Positions 16,431 through 27,100 of a DNA stretch of 33,644 nt are shown here, one piece after another. The notes below the pieces were generated by a model. That model had not been told where the DNA came from. It saw only the letters and a program-made list of their open reading frames with translations, and did no database searches. Source of the DNA: Candidatus Omnitrophota bacterium (GTDB taxonomy: Bacteria > Omnitrophota > Gorgyraeia > 2-01-FULL-45-10); NCBI GenBank assembly GCA_026387165.1, contig JAPLMG010000099.1, positions 1 to 33,644 on the forward strand, read 5' to 3'. Positions within the stretch are counted from its first letter, which is position 1; each line of letters opens with the position of its first letter. Position numbers and translations under genes: made by a program.

Positions 16431-17963
16431 CAGCGGCGTGCGCTGGTTCGTGAGTATCTTGATGTAGGGCGTTTCAACATCCTTAGTGATATTGGGGCAA
16501 ACCACCATATACGATATATTCTGTTTCTCCAGTATCTTGGCTATGCCCTCCGAGTGGAATCCTCCCGTTACGAGCACGGAGACCTGAGCGTTCTCTTTAT
16601 TCATCGCCTGTATCGTATTATCCACGAGAGCCTTATCGCGTTTTATCGCGATGGCGTAGAAATCCTCTAATTTAGGCATGCTCTCCGTAACGGCCTGTGA
16701 AGGCGCGTCAACTTCGTAAGCAAAGCCGTAGCGTGTGGTCATCTTCTTTATAAAGTCCGAGAAAGCCTCATACGCGAACTCTTCTTTGTGCGCTTTGTAA
16801 TAATCGAAATCGCCGTTCAATAGCTTTATGTTGACCAGGCCTATCAGTGTATTTATGTGCCGGGACAGTTTCTCGAGGGTCCTCTGATCATCATTCGCGA
16901 AGAGCTTCTCTTTTACCGCCTCTTCGAACTTCTTTATGTCGTTGAATAACTGCTCATTCTCTATTCGCGAGTACACGGAGTTGTATATTATATAGTTGAA
17001 GAGGTTCGGATATTCCGTAGAAAGCAATACGCCGTACTTCACGGCGAGCGCTCTAAGGTAATCATAGTATTCCGCGGATGATATCTTCCCGACCTTAAAT
17101 TCGAGAGACCTGCTTACAAGCTCCGTAAGCTTCTCTTTATCGAGCTTCTTGGTGATAAGGTCTATTAACGCGGCGCGCTCTTTATCCACTACGCTGAAAT
17201 CTATTTTCTTTTCGTAGATGAGCACGCTTATGAGCTTAAAGAGGTTGCCGTATTGGCGCAGGGCCACTTTATGCTTTTCGCCGAGAGACTCCAGATACTT
17301 AACATAGTCGGTGAACGAAAGTTTCTTGGCCTCATAGTCCTGGTTCTTCGCATCAAGCTCTTTCATCTCTTCACTGTAGACATAGGTTTTGAGCTTATTG
17401 ATGATGGTCTTTATCTGATTGAGGTATCTTTCGGTATCTTCCTTTAAGGGGTAGCTGGAGGTGAATGCGTTTAAATTCTCTATGTAGTAGGAGCGGGTTT
17501 CGGCGCCGAAAAGCTTTATGGGCAGGTCGCTCGTTATTGAAAGGAATTCCGGGCCCGTTATCTCGCCCTTCTTCATGAAGTAATCGGCCACTTCTTTTCT
17601 TATATCGGCATCCGGAAAGGCCTTGAACCATGAGGTATCTATAAAACCATCGGCGCCTTCCACCGATATTAAACTCAAACCATCATTATTAACAAGGCAT
17701 TCCAGTATCTTTATTATGTTGGACTGGGCCTCATAATTGCAATGGGCGTCCTGAATATGGATAACAAGTTTTCCCGGGTCCTTGGACGCATATTTGGCCT
17801 TGATGAGCCCGTAATCGCGCGGGATAACTATCTTTTCGGGATCGGTGGTGATCTGGACTGCCTTTTTGGTATCAGGTGCGGAAGTTTTTGGTATATCAGC
17901 GAATGCGATGTTTGTGAATACGAAGGCGAAGAGAACCAGCGAAGAAACTGATTTCTTAAACAT
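16428..17963 (-). CDS. Exported ChaN/TraB-like protein, 511 residues; N-terminal piece of the composite gene
   Basis: The ATG at 17963 is supported by GGAGGA 8 bases upstream. Residues 1-22 are a signal peptide (MFKKSVSSLVLFAFVFTNIAFA|D). The domain then opens with LVIHIQDAHCNYEAQ (~residues 61-75), LISVEGADGFIDTS and LFGAETRSYY, and closes with VLVTGGFHSEGI (~463) and YIKILTNQ. This His/Asp-rich opening with a GG-x-H-x-x-G close is reminiscent of ChaN/EreA/TraB-TIKI proteins; that is inference. The middle ~300 residues are Lys/Glu-rich helices. It is the paralogue of the first domain of the 4,965-residue protein. The first ~45 residues nearly repeat those of the gene at 148-3666. It ends in TAG, and the same frame continues into the next segment. 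If the stop is real, this is a stand-alone secreted or periplasmic protein. Confidence 0.88.
   Translation of the reverse strand: MFKKSVSSLVLFAFVFTNIAFADIPKTSAPDTKKAVQITTDPEKIVIPRDYGLIKAKYASKDPGKLVIHIQDAHCNYEAQSNIIKILECLVNNDGLSLISVEGADGFIDTSWFKAFPDADIRKEVADYFMKKGEITGPEFLSITSDLPIKLFGAETRSYYIENLNAFTSSYPLKEDTERYLNQIKTIINKLKTYVYSEEMKELDAKNQDYEAKKLSFTDYVKYLESLGEKHKVALRQYGNLFKLISVLIYEKKIDFSVVDKERAALIDLITKKLDKEKLTELVSRSLEFKVGKISSAEYYDYLRALAVKYGVLLSTEYPNLFNYIIYNSVYSRIENEQLFNDIKKFEEAVKEKLFANDDQRTLEKLSRHINTLIGLVNIKLLNGDFDYYKAHKEEFAYEAFSDFIKKMTTRYGFAYEVDAPSQAVTESMPKLEDFYAIAIKRDKALVDNTIQAMNKENAQVSVLVTGGFHSEGIAKILEKQNISYMVVCPNITKDVETPYIKILTNQRTPL
17833..17917 (-). repeat. N-terminal cassette, copy in the composite gene
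   Basis: Partner of 3507-3592. It encodes FTNIAFADIPKTSAPDTKK followed by ITTDPE. In this gene a ~450-residue ChaN/TraB-like domain separates the cassette from the MLAP segment; in the ROK gene the two are almost adjacent. Confidence 0.75.
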
Positions 17964-17971
17964 AAACACAT

Positions 17972-17977
17972 TCCTCC
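17972..17977 (-). promoter_or_regulatory. Shine-Dalgarno sequence that decides the start at 17963
   Basis: GGAGGA lies 8 bases before the ATG at 17963 but only 2 before an in-frame GTG at 17969, so the ATG is the start. Confidence 0.8.
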
Positions 17978-18011
17978 ATTGTTTGTAAATTCGTGACCTA
18001 CCTTTTTATTT

Positions 18012-18032
18012 CTAACTTTCTGTTAGTACTAA
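18012..18032 (-). promoter_or_regulatory. Palindrome at the predicted start site and a small leader hairpin
   Basis: TTAGTACTAA (18023-18032) is a perfect 10-bp palindrome across the predicted +1. It overlaps CTAAC-5 nt-GTTAG (18012-18026), a 5-bp leader hairpin. The position suits a repressor operator; no regulator is known. Confidence 0.35.
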
Positions 18033-18033
18033 T

Positions 18034-18061
18034 ACTATACTCTATATATACGATGTGTCAA
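18034..18061 (-). promoter_or_regulatory. Sigma-70-type promoter of the second gene cluster
   Basis: On the minus strand, TTGACA (18061-18056) is a perfect -35 box, followed by a 16-base AT-rich spacer and TATAGT (18039-18034), five of six matches to the -10 consensus. Initiation is predicted near 18027, about 65 bases before the ATG at 17963. This is the only convincing promoter between the giant gene and the left edge cluster, so it probably drives everything down to 148. Confidence 0.75.
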
Positions 18062-18105
18062 CCAAAAATAACAAACTATTTTGTTCTTTAACATTTTCCA
18101 CAATC

Positions 18106-21100
18106 TTACGCCGCGCTTAAAATCGCTCTCAGCGCCCGCTGATGCTCGCGCACCTCTTTATCGTAATATATCGGCACGGCCTTCGGTACATATATGAATA
18201 TTCTTCTCATCTCATCTCTCGAAACGCCGGGTATATCAGGCAATTCCCCGACGGTAAACAGCTCAAACAACGCCTCGTAGCTATTAGTGTCAACGAAGAC
18301 GCCGTTAATGTCGCCCAACTCCAGTATTACAAGCGGCGGGATAGCAGATCTTAAGGTTTCGTAATCCTTTATTTCACCTTTCCTGATCCTTAGTCCAACA
18401 TGTCCGGGCGTTCCACTAAATAAGGTAGATAGGCCGTTGACCTCTTCTGCCGTACGCGCAAACGCATGATCGACATATCCTTCCAGGCCAAGGGCCGAGA
18501 TGTACCGTTTCGCGGCATCGTCGTTTCTGACTCTCGGGTCGGTTATTGCCACAACTTCCTTAATAGGATCATCCCCCTTATCGTGTATATCCATCTTCTG
18601 CCATCTGGCGCGTATCTTGTCTCTCAAAGAATAGAGCATGCCCGATTCAACCACGCCTTGTGTCGTTATCGAGACAGCCTTATCCCTCTTTTCAAACAGG
18701 GTATTGAGAGCGGCACTATTGGCGTGAGCGAAGCTCGGGCTTATGGCCTTCGTGCGGCGCTCAAGATCGGCCTTCAGGGCCTCTATGCTGGCCGGCGCCA
18801 CTGCCGGGAGCAGCCGCTCGATCTCAGTGACTTTGGCCGTAAGATCACCGAGCGGTATTGAATCTATATTCGAAGCGTTTATTATCGCTATGTCGGCATG
18901 CGCTTCCCTGAACGCCTTGTCAGACAGTGCCTGGAGGTGCGCTATCGTCTCCCGGATGCCGGCGCCGGACCCTATGTCGAGCACCGCGCCGTATTTTATG
19001 CCGCGTCTCTTCGCCTCGGCCATGAGCTCGGCCGGATTTGACGACTTCATTACGTAGATTTCCGCGCTGCCATTAAATATCCTGTCAATTTCCCGCGCAA
19101 TGGCGGGTCTCTCAAGCGGCGGCACAGAGTCCCCCGGCATACCGACAATGTACGACTTTAGAGATTTCGGCTTCGCGGCTTCACCGGTCTTTATTACCGC
19201 CGAAGACCTCACGAACTCTGTATCCTCGTCTGCGACTATACTGTAATTCCCGGTCTGGGCGGTAACAAATAGATAAGGATTCCGGGCGTTCAATTCTCCG
19301 AGCGCCGTCTTTCCGTCGCCCGAAACTATTCGCGCTCTTCCTGATATCAAATTCAACGTATGATAGCTCTTAAACGTATCGAACTTGGCCGTCCGGCCTT
19401 TCTTAAGCTTCACGCTTTCGGCGTCGATGTTTCTGTCTATTTTTTTGCCATATTGATTCAACACCCACATTCCCAGCATTTCGACAGGCGCAGCCTCAAT
19501 AGCCTCGTCAAGACTAAAATCGACGGTCTGAAGATGTATCCTCCCCGATCTTATGCTCAATACGGAGTTGCATCTTATAGCAATGGTTATGCCGTCTCTG
19601 CTCCTTATCTTGCGTATAACTCTTAAGAGATCGCCACTCTTATGGTTTATGGGCAATTCCCGCAGTTCGTCCGCCAGGGCCTGCAATCGCCCGAAACGAG
19701 TGCCGAGTTGATAGTAATGCCACGGCTTCGGATAGCTCCGAAGCTTCACGGCGTCAAAAAATCTTCTGCCGGCCCTTTCTATCGCGCCTTCGCCGATGAG
19801 CGGCGTTATAGACGGGTCGTATTGTATATTTTTCGGATACTTAAGCTCGTAAGGCCGGGTGAACCGCTCCACGAATCTCGGCATCACCTCTAAATGCTCA
19901 GATCTCTCCACGCCTTCGCGCCTATATTCGGTCAGGCCCAGGACGTCGTTGCTCACGAGCACCTGTCCGTCGGCCTCATTGCCGCTTCCTATACCTATCG
20001 TAGGTATGGTAAGATGTTTTGATACCATCTCAGCCGTACCATCATATACCATCTCAAGAACTATGCTGAATGCGCCTGCTTCTTCCAGCGTGGCGGCGTC
20101 TTCGAGGAGTTTCATCATCTCTATCTTGCTGCCGCCGAATACGCGCGGCCTCCCGAACTGCGGCATGTAGCCGATGTGGCCCATGACGGGGATGCCCGCG
20201 CTAACGAGCGCCCTGACTATCCGGCCCATGTCTCTGCCGCCTTCCATCTTTACCGCATCGGCTCCGGCCTCTATCATGAGTCTCGCGCTGGCTAACGCCT
20301 CCTCGGGTGTATCGTATGAACGATACGGCATGTCGCCTATAACTACCGTCCTCGATCTATCGGCGCCTTCGGAGACCATCCTGATATGTTTTAACATCAT
20401 CTCCATCGTGGCGTAATTTGTCGTCGGATAACCGTACTTGACCATCGCGACCGAGTCTCCGACTAAGAGCATCTCGATGCCCGCGTTGCTGAATGCCCGC
20501 GCCGTTACGGCATCGTAGGCCGTAAGCATCGTTATCTTCTCGCCATTGGCCTTCAATTCCTGTATACGCCGTATCCTGTCGTACGCATCCTCTTCGGCGG
20601 GATAGGCCTTTTCACCGGATGCCGGGACGGACGCGAGTAATATCGGCTCGGCATTCTCTACCATCCTCTTCCCTGAGCGCCAGTTGAGCTGGAGCTCTTC
20701 GTCAACCAATCTCTTGTCTCCCAAAAGCGCCATCATGGCGCCTATATAAGTTCCGTGGCCGAACAATATTACGGTTTTCCCCTTATGCTCCCTGTTAACC
20801 ATGTCTAAAAATTTTCGCGCTCTGATAAGAAGATCCGCAAAGCTTTCTCCGCCCCGCGGCCTGACGTTCGCATCAAAATGTTCACGGTACCTGATCGCAA
20901 GCTTTTTGTCTTCTTCGGAAAGGTCCCGAGGAACTTTATTTTCCCATACCCCGAACGATATCTCGTTCGTCATCCTGTCCGTTATTACGGGAATCTCTCT
21001 GCCCGTCCTCTCTTTGACAAGTTTAGCGAACGCCGCCGCGGTATCTTTTGAGCGGCCGAGCCCGCTTGAGAGAATGACAGGCTCGTCGCCTGATCTTATC

Positions 21101-24100
21101 CTGCTCTCCAGCGCGGCGAATAATTTCCCGGCCGCTTCCACGGACTGCCTCATCCCAACTTCGTCGAGCTGATTCATCTCCCCGTCTACATCTCCCTGGA
21201 AGACATCCGTGATGGTATTGGCTCTTGTGCGGCCGTGACGGACAACCCACAGATCAACTTCGCTCTTTACGACAGGTCCTTCCGGCCCGTATCTGATCCG
21301 GCCGGTATTCGGGTTAACGGCTATTTTACCGTCCAGTCCCGCCAGCGGCGTCCAATCATCCGCAGCCTTAATACCCTTATCGGCGAGGAGCCGGGCGAAA
21401 ATATAGAAAGAGCCGGGGTCCGGCGCGTCACCGTCGTGATAAACATAGTTGAGGCCTCTCAGGCCGGCCTGCGCGGCAGTCTTAAGGACTCTCTCGTTGT
21501 CGTCCACAAAGAGTATCTCGTCCTCACTTATGCCCAATTTGCGGGAAGCCCGCTCTCTGGCTCTGGCAAAAAGCTCAACGTCGTCTTTTCCCAAATGCTC
21601 ATCGCACGTGAAGACGATAAGATCGTTATCGTCAAATATGCAGGGATAAGCTTCATTCAATTTCTTCAGTATAACGGCCGGATCCCCGTTCCACCGGCTG
21701 GAAAGCAATCCGAACTTTATCCCGTTCTGCTTAAGGAGTGAAAACATTGCGGCTACTTTCGCATTCGGGCCTCTTATCTCATACCGCAGCTCGAAAAGCT
21801 GTTCCGGAGTAAAGTCTCTCTTTAGGCCGAACCTTCTCAGCTCTTCGTTTACATAAGTGATATATTCTTCGGCAGAGACCAGGCCGCGCATGACTTTCTT
21901 CTCATATTCTTTATCGCCGTAACAATACAGAAGGCGCTCCAACTCCTCCGCCGCTATCTTTACACCGTAATCTTCCAGGCGCCTGGCCATCTTTATATAT
22001 CTGTCGCCGGGACATTTCAGGAGCACGCCGTCTATATCGAAGAATATCATCTTCGGCAGCTTCTCCTCTGCCGCGGGGTATTGCTTTTCACCGCTACTTT
22101 TGCCGGCGACGCGGGCTTTTAGATAGCTGATAGCTCTTTCCGTTTCGCTCTTCAAAATTGTATGGACGTCCTGTTTCCCGCCTATGCCGTCGAGCAGGGA
22201 TATCGTCAATTCACCGCCCAGATGGCGCCTGAAGCTCTCCAACCCGGGCCATATATTCTTTACAGTGGCCGACCTATCATAAATGGGCAGCCCTATCGCT
22301 TCCAGTAGCGAGAGGGTCCGCTCCAGCTCATTTTTTGAAATATAGCCTCTCGCGTAGGAGATATGGGTATCTATCGCCATGCCGACAGCCACGGCCTCAC
22401 CGTGATTGAGCCGGTGATCTGTCACCATTTCGAGCCTGTGGCCCCACTCATGCCCGTAGTCAAGCGGCCGGGCGAGCTTCGTTTCATACGGGTCGGTGCA
22501 TATCTGTCCCAGATGGGCCATTATGGTGCCCCAGATTATATCCTTCATCCTGCTCCCGGCTGACAGGTCATTATTCAGGACATCCTTGTAATGCCCTTCC
22601 ACTACTTCGAACAGGCCTCTATCCTTTATCAGGGATACTTTAACGACTTCAGCCATCCCGGAACGCATCTGCCTTGTATCAAGCGTCGACAGGATCGTCG
22701 GGTCTATTATCACGGTCTTCGGCGGCTGGAAGACGCCTAAGAAATTCTTCTGTCCGGCGTAATTTACGGCGTTCTTCGTCCCGACGCCCGCGTCGTCCTG
22801 CGCCAATAACGTCGAGGGTATGCGGATATGCTCTACGCCGCGGTGCAGTATACTCGCCGCGAAGCCCGCCATATCGAGGACGGCTCCGCCGCCCACGAGG
22901 ACCATCATCTCTTTCCTGTCGATGCCGAATTTTTCCGCCTCTCTTATGACCCTGTACACATGCCTCATGCCGGCCTTCATGTCTTCTCCGCCCGGCACGA
23001 CCATTATATGCGCGTTTATACCGTATCGTTCTGTATATGCTTTTATCTTCCCGGTCAGCGCCTTGCCCACTCCGCCGTCCACCACGAAGAACGTCTTTTT
23101 GCCGCCTATCTCGCCGGCCAAAAGTCCGTTGGATACGTCGAATACCCCGATGGATAATTTAACTTCGAAACTCTCATCCGGCCGGACACCGACTTTAAAA
23201 GCCCTCTCCGGATTCTTCTCCTTCGCCGGATAGGATTTTTCGCCGTCCTTCAGCAAGCTCAGGACAGGCTCAGGGCCGCTTGTGCCATAAATTAACTTCT
23301 CCCCTTTTCTTACATATATATCGGCGTCTTTGACCGCCGCATTGTCCGGCACCTCAAAGCTTCCGTCGTACGGGTCTTCAAATTTTACATTGAGGCGGCC
23401 GCGTATGATCACGTTTTTGCCTATCTTTATCTCTCTTCCGCCAAGATAGGCCATAGAAGCGCCCTCTATCCGCCAATTCCGGCCGACCTTCCCTTTTATA
23501 TCGTCCTGGTGGAGAGCGAAAGCGGAAGAAAATTCCAACGTGCTCTCTTCCGATACCTGCGCGTCAACGCCGGATTGAGCGAGCCATCTTTTGGCAAGGT
23601 TTGAAATGGCCTTCGCTACGGCAGCCGGCGAATCTTCGCCCGTCATCTCCTTAAAAGAAGCGAAGCATTCGGCGCGGTCGAGCGTGATATAAGATGCCGT
23701 CTTGGCCTGGCCGATGGCATCGAATACCAGGGATTCAAATTTATCTATCAGGCCGTCTGTTACTGCGCCATCTTTAAATATCTTCGCCTTTTTATTCCTG
23801 ACATAGCGGAACGGCGGCGGAGTTGCCGAGGCGAGAAAATCGTATGAATAGACAAAGCGCGAGATAGAACCGTATTCGTAGCCATTCCTGTCTCTTATAA
23901 CCCCGGCTGCCGGCTGATTATATTCCACCACAAAAGGTTCTCCTGTGATCGCGTCTTTTGCCGGCATGCCCAATCCTTCCCCGGGGCTTCTTTTGCGGAC
24001 TAAAACCGTGGTGTGGTCAGAATGTTTTTTTGAATGGTACCCGAGAAGCATTTTGTCTATGACCGGCGTCGGGTTGTCTATCTGGCAGTAAAGGAACGTA

Positions 24101-27100
24101 TCTATACCCCTCATCCCGGCCTCTCTCAAAGCGCTTACGGCGCTTACGGCGCCTCCGCCCGTTCGCGCTTTCACCGTGCGCATCGCGCGGTATAGCCCGC
24201 CGTGGCCATTGGCGGCCCTGAAGAAGACGCCGTCTCCCGCCATGGCCGGATTATCACTGCCCGCTTCACGCGCCGGCAAGCTCTCCTGTTTTATAAAGAT
24301 GACATTCTCTTTGCCCAGGCTGAGATAATTATTCGCGGCGAAATATTCACGCGTAGCGGTATCGTTAAGCTCTGACGTCATTATGAACCACGGGATTATG
24401 CTGCCGTAATGCTTTCCCGCCGCCAGTATCTCATCGGCCCTCGCCTCAAACAATGTCCTGGAGGTTACCGGCATGATGGGGTGCATCCCCTTCGGATAAT
24501 TTATCCCCGCCCTCGCCGCCATTCCGCCGGCGACAGTTATCACTCCGACCCTGCCGCTTCTCAATAATTCCTCGCCCGATTTTTCCATTTCGGAATTCTC
24601 TTCTTTATTATCCGGGAAGATGATATCCTGTGGAGCAATAAGGCCCGCATCTATCTCCTCTTTATCTATCACGGCAAATTCCGCATCGGCGACTTTTATA
24701 TTTTTAAGGACGATCCTGTGGCCGGCCTTCTCTTCGCCTGCCGCGCTTTCAGCAATTAATTGCGGAAGCGCACGGGATAGATCGACGCACCTTTCTATCG
24801 TACCAAAACCTTCCGGATAGAGCAGGCCGTCAAATGATGACGCCGCCCTGTCCATATCCCTTTCGGAACAATTCGGCGGGGATGTGCTTATATGGACCGT
24901 GGAGGGAATAACGCCGTCTTTATTAATAACCTCTTTGATGAAATCCGCTATCTGCCGGCTCTCCGCGGCATCCGTATCTATGTTGAATATTGCCTTGGTC
25001 CGGCGCGGCCTCGTCCCCACGCTGAAATAATCCTGACTGCGGCACATTCTGTTCTCAAGGCCGAGTTTTTCAAGTTCCTCATCCGGCTCTTCCGGACCTG
25101 CCCTGCCGCGACCGAATGAGACCCATATGTGGTGCATCAACCGGCCTTTTTCGGCTATTGTCTTCGCGATCCTCGCGTCCAAGTCGCCTATCTCCTGCGT
25201 ATCCATGTGGTCATCTATAAATATCTGATGATTATCGCTGCTTGAGACATCTGCGCGCTCTACGGCCTCCTCAAGATATTCTCCCGAATCAGAATGACTA
25301 TCGAACACATATACGCTGTAACCGGCATTCGTGCGTATCACTACGTGATATTCCATATCTGTCGGGGCCGCGCCTTCTTTCTGTGAGCGCTTCACGTCTT
25401 CCCATGTTCCGAGGATAAGCCGCCTGCCTTTGACGACCTCGCGGTACCAGTGATTATTTTCGGCATCCCACCTGTAATGCGCCTTATCATAATCGTCCAG
25501 CTGTAGTCCGGATGCGTGAGGATCCGGATATTTTAACAGGGCTCGGCCTTCGTCACCTGCAGGATAGGCTTTTCCGACGCCCGCAAGTTCGGAAACTTCC
25601 CCGGCGGGAATAGCTTTCTCTGCCGGATGGAATTTGAAACTGAACGAATAGAACGAATCTATAAATCTTTCTGCCGTCTCCCGCAATTCGGAGGGAGCGT
25701 CATCTTTATGTACGTCCAGGAAATGCTTAAAGAAAGTTTTCGCTCTGGACCTAAAGCCGGTCTCATCGAAGAAGCGGTCGACCTCGGCTTTCAGTTCCGG
25801 GTGAGCGCATAGATAGCGGTAGAGCGGCATATCGACATCGATAAAATTGCTCCTCTCCTCCATCGCCTCTTCTTTGTCGGTGCCCATCGTGTTTCCGTGG
25901 TTCAATTCGTGGGCAACTTTTTCGGCGGTGATCCATGGTATAGCCCTGGGATATCTATCTCTGTACATTATGAGAGTTTCGATGAATTTTTGGTCGAGCG
26001 TAAGGTGCACGCTGCCGTTCACTATCGTCTTTCCGACCAGGTGGGGTTTGTAAGGTATGACGTGGACCGGGATGGGCGGGCCGCGCTGCGGTATTATTTT
26101 GGAGACGTCTAAAAGCGCCACGCGCAATAGGTCGGCCAGGTCCTGAACTTTTTTAGGAAGACCATTCTTTACCTCAACCCCGCTATTTTTATATATCGTG
26201 ATGCCATCGTATGAAAGCACTCTTTCCCTCATACAGCTATTTTTGCTCGCGATAAATCCTCCGGCTTGGTCATAGTAATAGCCTTCTCTGTCGAGCGATT
26301 CCTGCCACGGCATGCCGGGGATCCTCGATATCCATACGGGCAGTTCCGGTTCTCCCTGTGCGGGATAACCCTTCTCTCCGGACTTTCCCCGCTTTGCCCT
26401 CTTCCATGAATCGGTCACAGCTACGATATCCGGATCGATATTTTCAGTGAGCAGGTAGTCAAAATATGACGGCAGGCTTATCCTTTGCAGCACATCTCTA
26501 ACAAAGCCTTCCGGCGCTTTTATGCTATCCCTCGAGGCTCTTCTATACGCGCTCGACGCGGGTTTCGCGAGCATGAGCGCCTTCAAGTCATAACAATCGC
26601 TCCACTTATCCTGCAGCGCGTAATTTCCTTCGATTATGACTACGGTATCGCGCGTTATCTTAACGGCCTGCTTAAGGCTTAACTTGCCGCCGTTAAGTTC
26701 CGCGTATAGATCTGCGAGATCGAGCGAGATCTCGGGCTCGCCGCTCTTTCTGAAACGCCGCAGCTTCTCGAGCACGTCCTGCTCAAATTTCTCTTCCCTT
26801 AATGAGATACGCTTCCAATTGACGCTAGTAGCGGCTCTACCCATCTCGTCGGCGTATTTAGGATATCTGTCATTGTAGCGGTCACGCAGGAACCAGTCGA
26901 CCCTGACGATCTCGGCTTTCTGACCGGACGATCCCAGTACGGATCTCAGCTCTTTTGCCATCGTCGTCTTCAATGAGCCGGAATTCCCGTCTATCGCTAT
27001 GACGAACGGGCCATCTCTCTTCTGGGCGCGCCATTTCGCTATCTCATCTAATATATATTCTTTTGTATCCCTGGCATCCCTGACAACATTACCGCCGCTG

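Larger units (their letters stand above)
10249..17963 (-). pseudogene. Composite giant gene split by an in-frame TAG and a -1 frameshift
   Basis: Three consecutive reading frames read best as one gene of about 2,570 codons. (1) The first frame stops at TAG (16430-16428), and the same frame stays open for 17 codons into the next segment. Those codons end VKGSMLAP, matching AKGGMLAPPL that follows the related signal peptide of the gene at 148-3666. (2) The next segment's Met (16376) has no properly spaced Shine-Dalgarno sequence. (3) The third frame is open well upstream of its first Met (12855), which also lacks a ribosome site. A -1 shift at an A5 tract (12942-12938) joins SLTYGK to KLLVPDGSTADLKQL. 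(4) Only the first piece has a signal peptide and only the last has the shared tail. (5) The two internal stops are TAG and TGA, while every gene ending in the shared tail uses TAA. Mutation, assembly error or recoding are all possible. Confidence 0.7.

Noticed and set aside
18062-18105. Terminator after the giant gene
   Set aside because: The AT-rich stretch has no GC stem followed by T's on the minus strand; only promoter-like text is convincing.
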